From the NCBI RefSeq assembly GCF_014203235.1, contig NZ_JACHIN010000014.1:266453-330452 (forward strand): a stretch of 64,000 bases of DNA. The letters run 5' to 3'. This DNA is from Nonomuraea endophytica. Lineage in GTDB: Bacteria > Actinomycetota > Actinomycetes > Streptosporangiales > Streptosporangiaceae. Below the pieces are notes generated by a model that was given only the letters and a program-made list of their open reading frames with translations, was not told the origin of the DNA and made no database searches. Made by a program: the position numbers and the translations under genes. Below are positions 45,552-53,899 of this stretch, one piece after another (position 1 is the stretch's first letter; each line of letters opens with the position of its first letter).

Positions 45552-46449
45552 GCGCGTAAACTACACCGTTTGGTGTCCTCTCCTTGACCAGCGGGACGAC
45601 CTCGGTCGCGAAGCGCACCACCTGCTCGACCGACTGCTGCTCCGGCCAGAAGATGAACGTGGTGAACGGCTGCTCGATGGCGAGCTTCGCCAGGAAATCG
45701 GCCCATTGGTCCGGCGTGCCGCGTACCGGATCGGAGCCGTGTTCGGGCAGTTCGCCCGAGGTGGTGGTGATGGTGCCGACGACCTGCGCCATCCGCATGA
45801 CGGCGGCCGGGTCACGGCCTTCGGCGCGCGCGGCCTGGTCGATGAGGGCGTTCGCCTCGGGCCAGCTCTCATACGGCAGATAGGACGGGATCGGCGCCGC
45901 CCACCCGTCGGCCAGCCGGCCGGTGAACCGCAGTGCCCTCGGCCCCTGCGCGCCGACCCAGATGTTGATCGGGTGGGCCGGCGGTGGCCCGGCATGCACG
46001 CCGTTGACCGTGTGGTGCTCGCCGCGCAGCCGTACCGTCGGCTGGTCTGGGCTCCACAGCGCGCGCATGATCTCCATCGCCTCGCCGAGCGCGTCAAGGG
46101 CCGCCGCGGGCTTGAGCTCGGGCACGCCCATGCCGGCGATCGCCCGCCAGTAGCCGCCCGCACCGATGCCCAGCTCAAACCGCCCGCCAGAGGCCAGATC
46201 CAGAGTCGCCGCAGTGTTCGCGAGTACGGCCGGCGGACGCAACGGCAGGCTGGCGACATCAGGGAAGAACCGGATCCGCTCGGTGTGCTCCAACAGGGTG
46301 CCGATCAGGGCAAAGGCGTCGACTTGGGAGGGGGCATAGGGATGATCCTGTACGCCGACCAGGTCGAGGCCGGACTCCTCGGCAACGGTGACCAGTTCGC
46401 GATGGGCGGCTATGTCGGGTGTCGGGACAAGGGAGAAACCGAACTCCAT
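45541..46449 (-). CDS. LLM-class F420-dependent oxidoreductase
   Basis: 302 residues of the luciferase-like barrel: FGFSLVPTPD, GVQDHPY, LEHTERIRFFPDV and GRFELGIGAGGYW are typical of F420-binding actinobacterial members. ATG 46449 follows GGAGGTT; a longer frame is less likely. It may reduce or oxidise a small molecule sensed by the downstream TetR regulator. Confidence 0.9.
   Translation of the reverse strand: MEFGFSLVPTPDIAAHRELVTVAEESGLDLVGVQDHPYAPSQVDAFALIGTLLEHTERIRFFPDVASLPLRPPAVLANTAATLDLASGGRFELGIGAGGYWRAIAGMGVPELKPAAALDALGEAMEIMRALWSPDQPTVRLRGEHHTVNGVHAGPPPAHPINIWVGAQGPRALRFTGRLADGWAAPIPSYLPYESWPEANALIDQAARAEGRDPAAVMRMAQVVGTITTTSGELPEHGSDPVRGTPDQWADFLAKLAIEQPFTTFIFWPEQQSVEQVVRFATEVVPLVKERTPNGVVYAHER
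45560..45574. promoter_or_regulatory. TetR operator site A
   Basis: ACTACACCGTTTGGT, nine bases before the TetR start. It matches the imperfect palindrome ACTAMACCGTTYRGT shared with sites B and C. Confidence 0.55.
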
Positions 46450-46479
46450 GAGAACCTCCGGATATGATCTCCCTTCGAA

Positions 46480-46494
46480 ACTAAACCGTTCAGT
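46480..46494. promoter_or_regulatory. TetR operator site B
   Basis: ACTAAACCGTTCAGT, 12 of 15 positions symmetric, 31 bases before the LLM start in the expected promoter region. Confidence 0.6.
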
Positions 46495-46505
46495 ATCTAC
46501 TGTCA

Positions 46506-46520
46506 ACTACACCGTTCAGT
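46506..46520. promoter_or_regulatory. TetR operator site C
   Basis: ACTACACCGTTCAGT, 26 bp from site B. Two sites before the LLM gene suggest tight repression by two dimers. Confidence 0.58.
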
Positions 46521-46778
46521 GTGCCTCGCCGCATGACCGCGCCGCCTGTGACGACGCTGCGGGGTCAGCGCGTGGAGGTGGCGCGTGGAGGGACGCGAGC
46601 CGTCCACGGTCTTCCGGCGAACGCCCGACCGAGCCGATCATTCGGTTGCCACAGCGGCGCAGTTAGCCCCAAATGCCCATACGGCCCGTGAGTTCCCAGC
46701 CCGGGAACAGACAACCTCGGCCCTGCGTCACACGGGCTTCCACAGCCCGCCTGGAATCCGACGTTCTCGCGGCCGGGT
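46521..46778. other. Gap between the LLM operators and ricT
   Basis: About 258 bases. No gene, tRNA or clear terminator is recognised; the sequence is of average composition. Confidence 0.4.
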
Positions 46779-47636
46779 TCAGGGGGTTGGGGTGCCGTCG
46801 GGGTTGGCGCCTTCGGGGCCGTACTGCTTTTCGTGTTGCTGGCGGGGGGAGCACACCGACGCCGACGGGCAGGCGCATCGGCGCCCCCCGTCGTCCAGGC
46901 GGACCAGCACGGTGTCCGACGGGACGTTGTGGCCCATCACCGTGCCGTCGCCCTGGGGTGTGGCCACGCGGCTTCCCGCTTTCGGCATCCGGTAGCGCGT
47001 CTCGACGTACAGCGGATGCTCGTACTTGAGGCAGCACATGAGGCGTCCGCACGCCCCCGCGATGCGCAGCGGGTTGACGGGCAGGTCTTGGTCCTTGGCC
47101 ATGCGTACCGAGACCGGTTCGAAGTCCTTGAGGAACGTCGCGCAGCACAGGTCACGGCCGCAGGGGCCGATGCCGCCCTGGAGGCGGGCTTCGTCGCGGG
47201 GGCCGATCTGACGGAGTTCCACCCGGGCGCGGAGGTTACGGGCCAGGTCGCGGACCAGCGCCCGGAAGTCGACCCGGTGCGGCGCGGAGAAGTAGACGGT
47301 GTAGACGTTGTCCTTGTCGAGGTAGTCGACGCCGACCACTTTCATGGGCAGGCTATGACGTTTGATCAGGCGCTTGGAGACGCTGCGGGCCTCCGCGCGG
47401 CGGCGCTTGTTGCTCTCGTCCCGGGCCAGGTGCTCGTCTCCGGCGACGCCTTCGCACACGGGCAGCCCGTCGATGTCCTCACTCGAGTACTGCGGCGCCC
47501 ACACGCACTCCGCGACCTCGGGACCCGAGTCGGTGGGCACCAGAACCTTGTCACCCACCTTGGGGGTGTGCCCGCCCGGGTCGAGGTAGTAGAGCCTCCC
47601 GTAGCGTGTGAAGCTCACGGCCATGATCATTCCCAT
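46779..47636 (-). CDS. PSP1/RicT-type protein
   Basis: 285 residues with the PSP1 domain and its cysteine motifs GIGPCGRDLCC and GACGRLMCCLKYE, known in RicT of Bacillus to bind iron-sulfur clusters with partners. A third cluster (CACPSASVCSP) lies near the C-terminus. In Bacillus the Ric complex affects RNA processing; here the partners are not nearby. Three ATGs lie at the start; the first is 13 bases from GGAGG. Confidence 0.88.
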   Translation of the reverse strand: MGMIMAVSFTRYGRLYYLDPGGHTPKVGDKVLVPTDSGPEVAECVWAPQYSSEDIDGLPVCEGVAGDEHLARDESNKRRRAEARSVSKRLIKRHSLPMKVVGVDYLDKDNVYTVYFSAPHRVDFRALVRDLARNLRARVELRQIGPRDEARLQGGIGPCGRDLCCATFLKDFEPVSVRMAKDQDLPVNPLRIAGACGRLMCCLKYEHPLYVETRYRMPKAGSRVATPQGDGTVMGHNVPSDTVLVRLDDGGRRCACPSASVCSPRQQHEKQYGPEGANPDGTPTP

Positions 47637-47766
47637 GGGCTAGAGCTCGCCTCCTGACGGCCTCGGGGGTGCCTACCATTGCCACACTACGTGCGTAGAC
47701 CGCCCAAACGTGAGAGTCACTAGCACTACTTTCCCCACTCCACCCAAGATCCCCTCGTGTACGAGC

Positions 47767-47817
47767 CCGCTCGGCCCAACCCCGTGCGTGATCAACCCAG
47801 AGGGTTGGGCCGAGCGG
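47767..47817 (-). terminator. Long hairpin after the twin-FtsX-ectodomain gene
   Basis: A perfect 15-bp stem CCGCTCGGCCCAACC / GGTTGGGCCGAGCGG (47767-47781 with 47803-47817) begins directly at the stop codon of the gene read on the minus strand. No U-tract follows, so Rho-independent release would rely on stem strength. Confidence 0.6.
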
Positions 47818-48843
47818 TCAGCATGACGTCGACGTGGGGCACGGGTGCTCCACCACCCGCTCCACGCCTGCCAGGGACTCGATCACCTTGATGACGCGCG
47901 CGTGATCAGCGTCCGGGTGAAGCAGCAGCCGGATGGACTCGTTCATGTCCTCGGGTGTCTGGCCCGCTGTGGCGCCGATGCTCTGCCGCGCCTTCCAGGC
48001 CATCTCCCGAGTCTCGACCTGGGTGTTCGCCACCTCGGGCAGCGACCGGAGCGTGTCGTGCGCGACCTTCACCTGCTCAGGTGTCGCCCCGCGTTCCGAA
48101 GGCGTGGCTTCACACAGCGCGCTGGCCCCGCCGCGTCGGCACATGAAGACCGAGATCGTACGCTCCTGCGGCCACCCCTCCGGCAGCCCCGCGGTCATCT
48201 GCCGCCGGAGCATGCTGGAATCCACCACCTGCGCGACACCGGGCATGGCCTTGACCTCGGCGATCAGCGACTGGTAGTCCGCCCCGGGTCTGATCTTCAC
48301 CCGGAACGACTCCGGCATGTCCTGCACCCGGACAGCCTTCTTGACGCTCTCGGAGATGAGGTCATCGGCCTGGAAGTTCTTGAACGCCTCTCGCTGGCCC
48401 TCGAAAACCAAGGTCTCCACCCAGGGAGCGCTCCGCAGGGCCCGTTGGACAGCCAGGCGCTGCTCCTTCGTGATGGCCTCGCCCCCGCAGGACGGCAGCG
48501 CGGGGTTATCCCCGTGGCAGAGGAAGACGGACAGATCGGCCATGCCGCTGTTCGGCGGCAGCACCGCGGCGGCGGTGCTCAGAGTGCCCTCGGAGGGCGA
48601 GGTGACCATGACCCCCGTCATCACACCGGCCGCCACCACGACCGAGGCCACCGTCACCCACCGGCGGCTCGCCCGCGGGATCAGCAACCGCACACGCGCC
48701 CAGCTCACCCCGATCCACCGCATGTCAACCCTGCGCCGTCGCACCGCCGACCCCGCACTCAACGGGCGCAGGGTCTCCGGGTCGATGACTGCCCCCGCCT
48801 CGGACAGCGCTTGACGCAGACGTTCTTCCACAGGGCTGTTCAT
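47818..48843 (-). CDS. Membrane protein with two FtsX-type extracellular domains
   Basis: 341 residues: a cytoplasmic N-terminus of about 60 residues, one membrane helix (about 62-80) and two outer domains resembling the FtsX ectodomain. The first runs from SVFLCHGDNPALPSCGG to MPGVAQVVD, the second from ISVFMCRRGGASALCEA to LAGVERVVE; both keep the paired cysteines and the segment before SVKKAVRVQ...PESFRVKIR. FtsX ectodomains bind peptidoglycan hydrolases. It overlaps the sigma-factor gene by ATGA, so it may be its membrane partner (an anti-sigma or sensor). No permease helices are present. Confidence 0.75.
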   Translation of the reverse strand: MNSPVEERLRQALSEAGAVIDPETLRPLSAGSAVRRRRVDMRWIGVSWARVRLLIPRASRRWVTVASVVVAAGVMTGVMVTSPSEGTLSTAAAVLPPNSGMADLSVFLCHGDNPALPSCGGEAITKEQRLAVQRALRSAPWVETLVFEGQREAFKNFQADDLISESVKKAVRVQDMPESFRVKIRPGADYQSLIAEVKAMPGVAQVVDSSMLRRQMTAGLPEGWPQERTISVFMCRRGGASALCEATPSERGATPEQVKVAHDTLRSLPEVANTQVETREMAWKARQSIGATAGQTPEDMNESIRLLLHPDADHARVIKVIESLAGVERVVEHPCPTSTSC

Positions 48844-49382
48844 GACCTCTCCCCCAACTGCTTGGCGAGGGCGGCAAGCCCCCGGGCGATCGTGGATCGA
48901 GCGGTGCCGCCGCTGATCCCCATGGTCTCGGCGATCTCCGGATCGGAGAGGTCGAGGTAGTAGCGCAGCGTCAGCGCCTCACGCTGTCTGCGGGGCAGGC
49001 GCTGGAGCGCGAGCAGCACCTCACGGCGCTCCTCACCGACCAGCGCCGCGCTCTCCGCCGACCAGACCGGCGGATCGTACGGCAGGGCGCGCCGGAACAC
49101 CGTGGCCCTCCGCCGCAGCACCGACCGGCACCCGTTGAGCACCGCCGAACGCACGTAGGCCAGCGCCTTGTCAGGATCTCGCAGCCTGTCCCGGCTGGCA
49201 TGGGTACGCGTGAACGCCTCCTGAACCACGTCCTCGGCGCTGGCCCGATCACCGAGCATGAGCAGGGCCAGCCGGACCAGGCCCAGCTGATGCTCGGCGA
49301 AGATGGCCGCGACGTCGACATGCTGCCGCGTCAGGGGTTCACCATGGGTGAGCAGTTCGACTTCCACATCACAGAGACGCAT
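48840..49382 (-). CDS. ECF sigma factor, SigE-like
   Basis: 180 residues: sigma region 2 (FAEHQLGLVRLALLMLGDRASAEDVVQEAF) and region 4 (LQRLPRRQREALTLRYYLDLSDPEIAETMG). ATG 49382 is chosen; the frame continues upstream through the 30-bp repeat array, which looks non-coding but cannot be excluded as an N-terminal extension. It is translationally coupled to the twin-FtsX-ectodomain gene. Confidence 0.87.
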   Translation of the reverse strand: MRLCDVEVELLTHGEPLTRQHVDVAAIFAEHQLGLVRLALLMLGDRASAEDVVQEAFTRTHASRDRLRDPDKALAYVRSAVLNGCRSVLRRRATVFRRALPYDPPVWSAESAALVGEERREVLLALQRLPRRQREALTLRYYLDLSDPEIAETMGISGGTARSTIARGLAALAKQLGERS

Positions 49383-49458
49383 GTGGGGCCCGTCTGCTGC
49401 TTCGGTCACCGCGATATCTTCTCGCCCCGCCAAAGCCTCCCGCGCCGACCACGAACTG

Positions 49459-49730
49459 CCGGTGACACCCCACGGCGGGCCCAGGCAGCCGGTGACACTC
49501 TGCGGCATCCGCGAGCTGTCCGAACCCCGGCGACCCAGGCTGTCCCTAGCACCTGCCGGCCACCGCCACCCGTCCCTGACACCTCCCAGCGTCCGCAGCC
49601 TGTCCCTGATGCCTCCCGGCGCCCGCAGCCTGTCCCTGATACCTCCCGGCGTCCTGATACCTCCCGGCGTCCGCGGGCCGACCGTGACACCCCAGGCGGC
49701 CACGGGCAGTCTGTGACACCGCAGGTCTTC
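49459..49730. repeat. Degenerate tandem repeat array 2
   Basis: About ten units of close to 30 bp, consensus TCCCTGACACCTCCCGGCGT followed by CCGCAGCCTG. Copies near 49560-49660 are the most similar; one is shortened. The whole 49383-49959 interval otherwise holds only the delta-prime gene terminator. All frames stay open because the unit is a multiple of three. Confidence 0.8.
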
Positions 49731-49904
49731 AGCGGCACAGGGCTTGCGCGCCACCTGGATGGTCATGCCGACTCCACAGCCACCTGTCTGGTGCACGCAG
49801 GCCGTGACGGTGCTCGCCACGTCCGACGTGAGAAGCGACCCCCACGACACGCCCGCCAACATCGGCGGGTGGCGTGGGGGCGGCTTGCCGTAACAAAAAC
49901 CAGA

Positions 49905-49945
49905 AACGAAAAAGAGAGAACGGCCCGCAGCAAGCTGCGGCCGGG
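49905..49945 (-). terminator. Terminator after holB
   Basis: On the minus strand CGGCCGCAG-CTTG-CTGCGGGCCG is followed by TTCTCTCTTTTT, starting 17 bases after the stop. Good factor-independent terminator. Confidence 0.7.
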
Positions 49946-49959
49946 AACAAAGACAGCGG

Positions 49960-51132
49960 TCAGCCGCGCAAGGACAGCATCAGGGCCTCCACCGCGATCT
50001 GCGGATTGACGTTGGCGTCCAGCCGCTCCCGGCACACCATGATCGCCTCGATCCGCCGCAACGTCTCCTCAGGTGTACCCCCCCGAGCCACCTGATCCAG
50101 GTCGAACCGCAGATCGTCGTTGGCCAACTCCACCCCAGCCCCGAACTGCATGGCCAGCACATCCCGATAAAACGACACCAGCTCCAGCAAAGCCGAGTCC
50201 AGCGAGTCCCGCTTGATCCGTGTGGCCCGCGACTTCTGCCGGTCCTCCAGCTCCTTCAACGCCCCCGCGCCCCCACGCACCAGCCCGCGGTTGAGACCTT
50301 TCCCGGTCGACCCCTCGCCATACAACTTGCGCAGTTCGGACGTCTCAGTCTCATTGAGCGCCGCAGTGGCCGCCGCGGCCTCCTCCTCGGCCGTCTTGAC
50401 CAGGCGCTCTGCAGCGGTGATGCACTCCCCCACCCCCGTCAGCGACCGGGGGATCGCCAGCACCGCCTCCCGCCGCGACCGCGCCCCCTCGTCCAGCGCC
50501 AGCGACCGCGCCCGGCTGATGTGCCCCTGCGCCGCCCGCGCCGCGAACTGCGCCATCGGCGCCGGCACGCTGTCACGCGTCGCCAGCACGTGCGCGACCG
50601 CCTCCGTGCCCGGCGTGGTCAGCGTGATCACCCGGCAGCGCGACCTGATGGTGATCATCATGTCGTCCGGCGCGGGCGAGCACAGCAGCCACACGGTACG
50701 CGGCGGCGGCTCCTCGATGGCCTTCAGCACCGCGTTCTGGGCCGATTCCGTGGCCCGGTCGGCGTCCTCGAAGAGGATCACCCGCCACCGCCCCTGCGTC
50801 GGCGCGCCCGCGGCCCGCAGGATGAGTTCACGGGTCAGCTTCACGCCATAGGACAGCCCTTGGGGACGGACCGATTCGAGGTCGGGATGCGACCCGATCA
50901 TCACCTGATGGCACTGGTCGCAGTGGCCGCATCCGCCGTCCGGACAGAGCAGCGCGGCGGCGAAGGCTCGCGCGGCCTCCTCACGCCCGGAGCCCGGCGG
51001 GCCGGTGAACAACCACGCGTGCGTCATGCCCGCGCCCCGCCCGCCGCCGACGACCTCGCGCGCGGCAGCGGCGGCACGCGAGAGTACGGCTACCGCCTGG
51101 CCCTGGCCGACAAGGTCATCGAAGACGCCCAC
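49960..51132 (-). CDS. holB: DNA polymerase III delta-prime subunit
   Basis: 390 residues of the clamp-loader AAA+ fold. The P-loop position reads TGPPGSGREEAA with Arg in place of Lys, as expected of delta-prime, which does not hydrolyse ATP. A zinc module CPDGGCGHCDQCHQV and the arginine-finger SRC (RSRCRVITL) are present. It is 9 bp downstream of the thymidylate-kinase fusion gene, a usual pair. Confidence 0.93.
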   Translation of the reverse strand: MGVFDDLVGQGQAVAVLSRAAAAAREVVGGGRGAGMTHAWLFTGPPGSGREEAARAFAAALLCPDGGCGHCDQCHQVMIGSHPDLESVRPQGLSYGVKLTRELILRAAGAPTQGRWRVILFEDADRATESAQNAVLKAIEEPPPRTVWLLCSPAPDDMMITIRSRCRVITLTTPGTEAVAHVLATRDSVPAPMAQFAARAAQGHISRARSLALDEGARSRREAVLAIPRSLTGVGECITAAERLVKTAEEEAAAATAALNETETSELRKLYGEGSTGKGLNRGLVRGGAGALKELEDRQKSRATRIKRDSLDSALLELVSFYRDVLAMQFGAGVELANDDLRFDLDQVARGGTPEETLRRIEAIMVCRERLDANVNPQIAVEALMLSLRG

Positions 51133-51141
51133 AGAGCAAGG

Positions 51142-53184
51142 TTAGTCGCGGATGGCCGGCATCGTGCCCGTGATGTCTTCGGACGCCTCCGGCACCGGAT
51201 CAGGCAGGATCTCCCGCACCCGGTCCTGGATCGAACGGGTGATCTCCTCGGGCCTCAGCGTGCCGTCGACGACCAGGTAGCGCTCGGGCGCGGCCGAGGC
51301 CAGCGCGCGGAACTCCTTGCGCACCCGCTCGTGGAACTCCAGCGGCTCCGACTCGATCCGGTCGGCCGCCCCGCCCAGCCGGGTCAGCCCGATCTCCGGC
51401 GGCGTGTCGATCAGCACGGTCAGGTGCGGCACCAGCCCGCCGGTCGCCCAGGCGTTGACCTTGGACACGTCGGCCGGGTCGAGCTCCCGCCCGGCGCCCT
51501 GGTAGGCCAGCGACGAGTCGACGTAGCGGTCGGTGACCACCACGGCGCCCCGCTCCAACGCCGGACGGATCACCTTCTCGACGTGCTCGGCCCGGTCGGC
51601 GGCGTAGAGCAGGGCCTCGGAGCGCGCCGACAGCCCGCGCTCGGCCGCGTCGAGCAGGATGGCCCGCAGCCGCATGCCGACCTTGGTGGATCCGGGCTCG
51701 CGGGTCTGGACGACGTCGTAGCCCTGGTCGCGCAGCCAGATCGCGACGAGCCGGGACTGCGTCGTCTTGCCGGAGCCCTCCCCGCCCTCGAAGGCGAGGA
51801 ACAGCCCGGGGGTCTCCTCGTCGAACCCCGGCGCGTAATGGTCACCGCGCACCGCCGCGACCAGGTCCTCCGACAGCCGGACGCCCTTCCTGTCGTCCAG
51901 GTGACGGAAGCTCAGGACCCCGACCACCGTGACGAGCACGCCACCGACGACCAGCACCAGGTTGACGCCGTCGAAGTCGTAGTCGTATCCGGCGAAGGCC
52001 AGCTCGTGCACCCCGAACACCGCCGCCAGCGCGCCGCCCACCAGGACCACCAGCAGCAGCGTCAACCGCGCCGCCGCCCGCAGGAACGGCAGGACGCGCC
52101 CGCGCAGCGAGTCTTCGGCCTCCAGCTCGATCAGCGTGTAGCCGATGATCCACGAGATGCCCGCGCACGCGCCCAGCAGCCCGGTCAGCATGACCACGAT
52201 CACCAGGTTGTGGATGAGCGCGATCGCCACCAGCGCCACGCCCGCGACCACGATCGACAGCCCGAACAGCCGCCGCCGCGACAGCCCGGCCAGCAGCCTC
52301 GGCCCGAAGAACATGCCGAGCGCGATACCGGCGAAGACCGCGAAGAACACCATGCCGTAGGCCGCGTCGCCGCCTGCGAGCTGGCTGACGTACAGCTTGG
52401 CCAGGACCGCCACGGCGCCGCCGGCGGCGAACGCGCCGAGCATCCCGATGATCAGCCCGCGGACCAGCCGGTTGCCGCCGACCGACCGGCGGCCCTCGAC
52501 GATCTGCTTGAGCACCGACGGCGTCGGGATCGCCCCGGTACGCCGGGGGATGTCGCGGAGCGTGAAGATGAGCACCGCCGACACGAGGTAGGCGACGGCG
52601 GCGACGATCAGCGCCGGCCCGGCCGTCTCCGTCGCGGGCGAGAACGGGGTCACCGCGCGCAGCAGGCCGGCGGCGACCGACAGCACGGCGAACAGCAGGG
52701 CCGCCAGCGGCGCGGTGCCGTAGGTCGCGAGCAGGTCGAGCCGGTTGGCCGGCTCCAGCCGCTCCCTGGGCACCAGGTCGGCCACCGTCGCGTCCTTGGC
52801 CGGCGTCCAGAGCAGGGTGACGCACTCCACGAGGACCATCGTGACGATCAGCCACTGGTAGCCGCCCACGAACACCGCCGACAGCACCACCGCGAACCTC
52901 GCGAGGCCGGTCGCCGCCATGATCATCCGGCGGTCGAAACGGCCGGCGAGCGCGCCCGCCAGCGGTCCGAGCAGGATCGCCGGCAGGATCTTGGCGACGA
53001 AGACGCCGCCGATGGCCAGCGCCTGCACGCGCGGGTCGCCCTGGTAGAGGTTTCCCGCGACGGCGGTCAACGCCAGGATGGTCAGCCAGTCACCCAGGCT
53101 GCACGCCGACATGGCCGTCCACAGCTTGCGGAATGGGGCGTGAGCCAGCACATGTGCTGGTCTGGGTCGGCCAGGGGCGGTCAT
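51142..53184 (-). CDS. tmk: Bifunctional MFS transporter/thymidylate kinase
   Basis: 680 residues. The first 430 form a 12-helix MFS transporter; the last 215 are a thymidylate kinase with P-loop FEGGEGSGKTTQS, TREPG, and TDRYVDSSLAYQGAGR. The kinase makes dTDP for DNA synthesis. The fusion is known from other actinobacteria. ATG 53184 lacks a ribosome site and has TACGCT just upstream, so the message may be leaderless; a GTG 42 bases earlier is possible. Confidence 0.92.
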   Translation of the reverse strand: MTAPGRPRPAHVLAHAPFRKLWTAMSACSLGDWLTILALTAVAGNLYQGDPRVQALAIGGVFVAKILPAILLGPLAGALAGRFDRRMIMAATGLARFAVVLSAVFVGGYQWLIVTMVLVECVTLLWTPAKDATVADLVPRERLEPANRLDLLATYGTAPLAALLFAVLSVAAGLLRAVTPFSPATETAGPALIVAAVAYLVSAVLIFTLRDIPRRTGAIPTPSVLKQIVEGRRSVGGNRLVRGLIIGMLGAFAAGGAVAVLAKLYVSQLAGGDAAYGMVFFAVFAGIALGMFFGPRLLAGLSRRRLFGLSIVVAGVALVAIALIHNLVIVVMLTGLLGACAGISWIIGYTLIELEAEDSLRGRVLPFLRAAARLTLLLVVLVGGALAAVFGVHELAFAGYDYDFDGVNLVLVVGGVLVTVVGVLSFRHLDDRKGVRLSEDLVAAVRGDHYAPGFDEETPGLFLAFEGGEGSGKTTQSRLVAIWLRDQGYDVVQTREPGSTKVGMRLRAILLDAAERGLSARSEALLYAADRAEHVEKVIRPALERGAVVVTDRYVDSSLAYQGAGRELDPADVSKVNAWATGGLVPHLTVLIDTPPEIGLTRLGGAADRIESEPLEFHERVRKEFRALASAAPERYLVVDGTLRPEEITRSIQDRVREILPDPVPEASEDITGTMPAIRD

Positions 53185-53319
53185 AGTGTCAGCGTATCCA
53201 GGTGCTCGCCGGGCGTGGGAGGTCACGAGACGTGCCGGAAAAGCCCGGCTGCTCGCGCCTGAGGGTATTACGTCCTGGGGCCCCTGTGCAGGGCACAGAC
53301 CCCGAATGGGCCCCCATCG

Positions 53320-53829
53320 CTATGCCGTCCGGCACTCGCGCACCAGGGGCGTCCAGGCGGCTCTGACCGCCTCGGGCAGATCCAGCTCTCCCCAGAGCTC
53401 CACCAGCAACACTCCGTCGACATAGCGCAGCAGGTCAGCGGGGCTTCCCTCGCGTAGCACGGCGGAGTAGACCGCGCCGCGGTCGGCTCTGTCGGCCAGG
53501 TCGCGCCGCCGGCCCGCCGGATAGTCGACCGTGGCCAGCGCCCGCTCGGCCGGCAACCGTGGCAGGCGGTCGGGCACGTGGAAGGAGCCCTCGTGCTCGG
53601 TGAACTCGATCTTCGGCTCCAGCGCCAGGTGGAAGCCGGCCGCGTCGAGGATGCGGCCCGCGGTCTCCAGCGTCGGCGACTTGCGGCCGTGCTCGTAGGC
53701 GGACAGCGTCGTACGCGACGTGCCGCTCAGGTCGGCCAGCACGGTCTGGTTCATGCTGGCGGCCTGTCTGGCCCGTTTGAGCAGCAACCCGCCGCGCTCG
53801 GCCCAGAATCTGACGTCAGGCGTACGCAA
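53320..53829 (-). CDS. XRE-family regulator
   Basis: 169 residues with a Cro/C1-type helix-turn-helix in the first third (QTVLADLSGTSRTTLSAYEHGRKSPTLETA). The rest is a helical domain with WGELDLPEAVRAAW at the end. It resembles solitary phage-like or antitoxin-like repressors but no toxin gene is beside it. A palindrome directly upstream is its likely operator. Confidence 0.8.
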   Translation of the reverse strand: MRTPDVRFWAERGGLLLKRARQAASMNQTVLADLSGTSRTTLSAYEHGRKSPTLETAGRILDAAGFHLALEPKIEFTEHEGSFHVPDRLPRLPAERALATVDYPAGRRRDLADRADRGAVYSAVLREGSPADLLRYVDGVLLVELWGELDLPEAVRAAWTPLVRECRTA

Positions 53830-53844
53830 CCGCCCACCTCCTCG

Positions 53845-53860
53845 GTATCCGGTTGGATAC
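53845..53860. promoter_or_regulatory. Palindromic operator upstream of the XRE gene
   Basis: GTATCC-GGTT-GGATAC, perfect 6-bp arms, 16 bases before the start codon, in the gap to the metallophosphoesterase gene. It is placed for autorepression. Confidence 0.55.
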
Positions 53861-53899
53861 TACGCCGGGTGGGCCGGGCCCGTCAGGGGAATCGGGAAG

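Noticed and set aside
47767..47817. Inverted repeat considered as an insertion-sequence end
   Set aside because: No transposase, target duplication or partner repeat is found; its position at a stop codon fits a terminator.
49383..49862. Upstream extension of the ECF sigma gene through repeat array 2
   Set aside because: The extension has no sigma-like sequence and the frame is open only because the repeat unit is a multiple of three; kept as a stated alternative.
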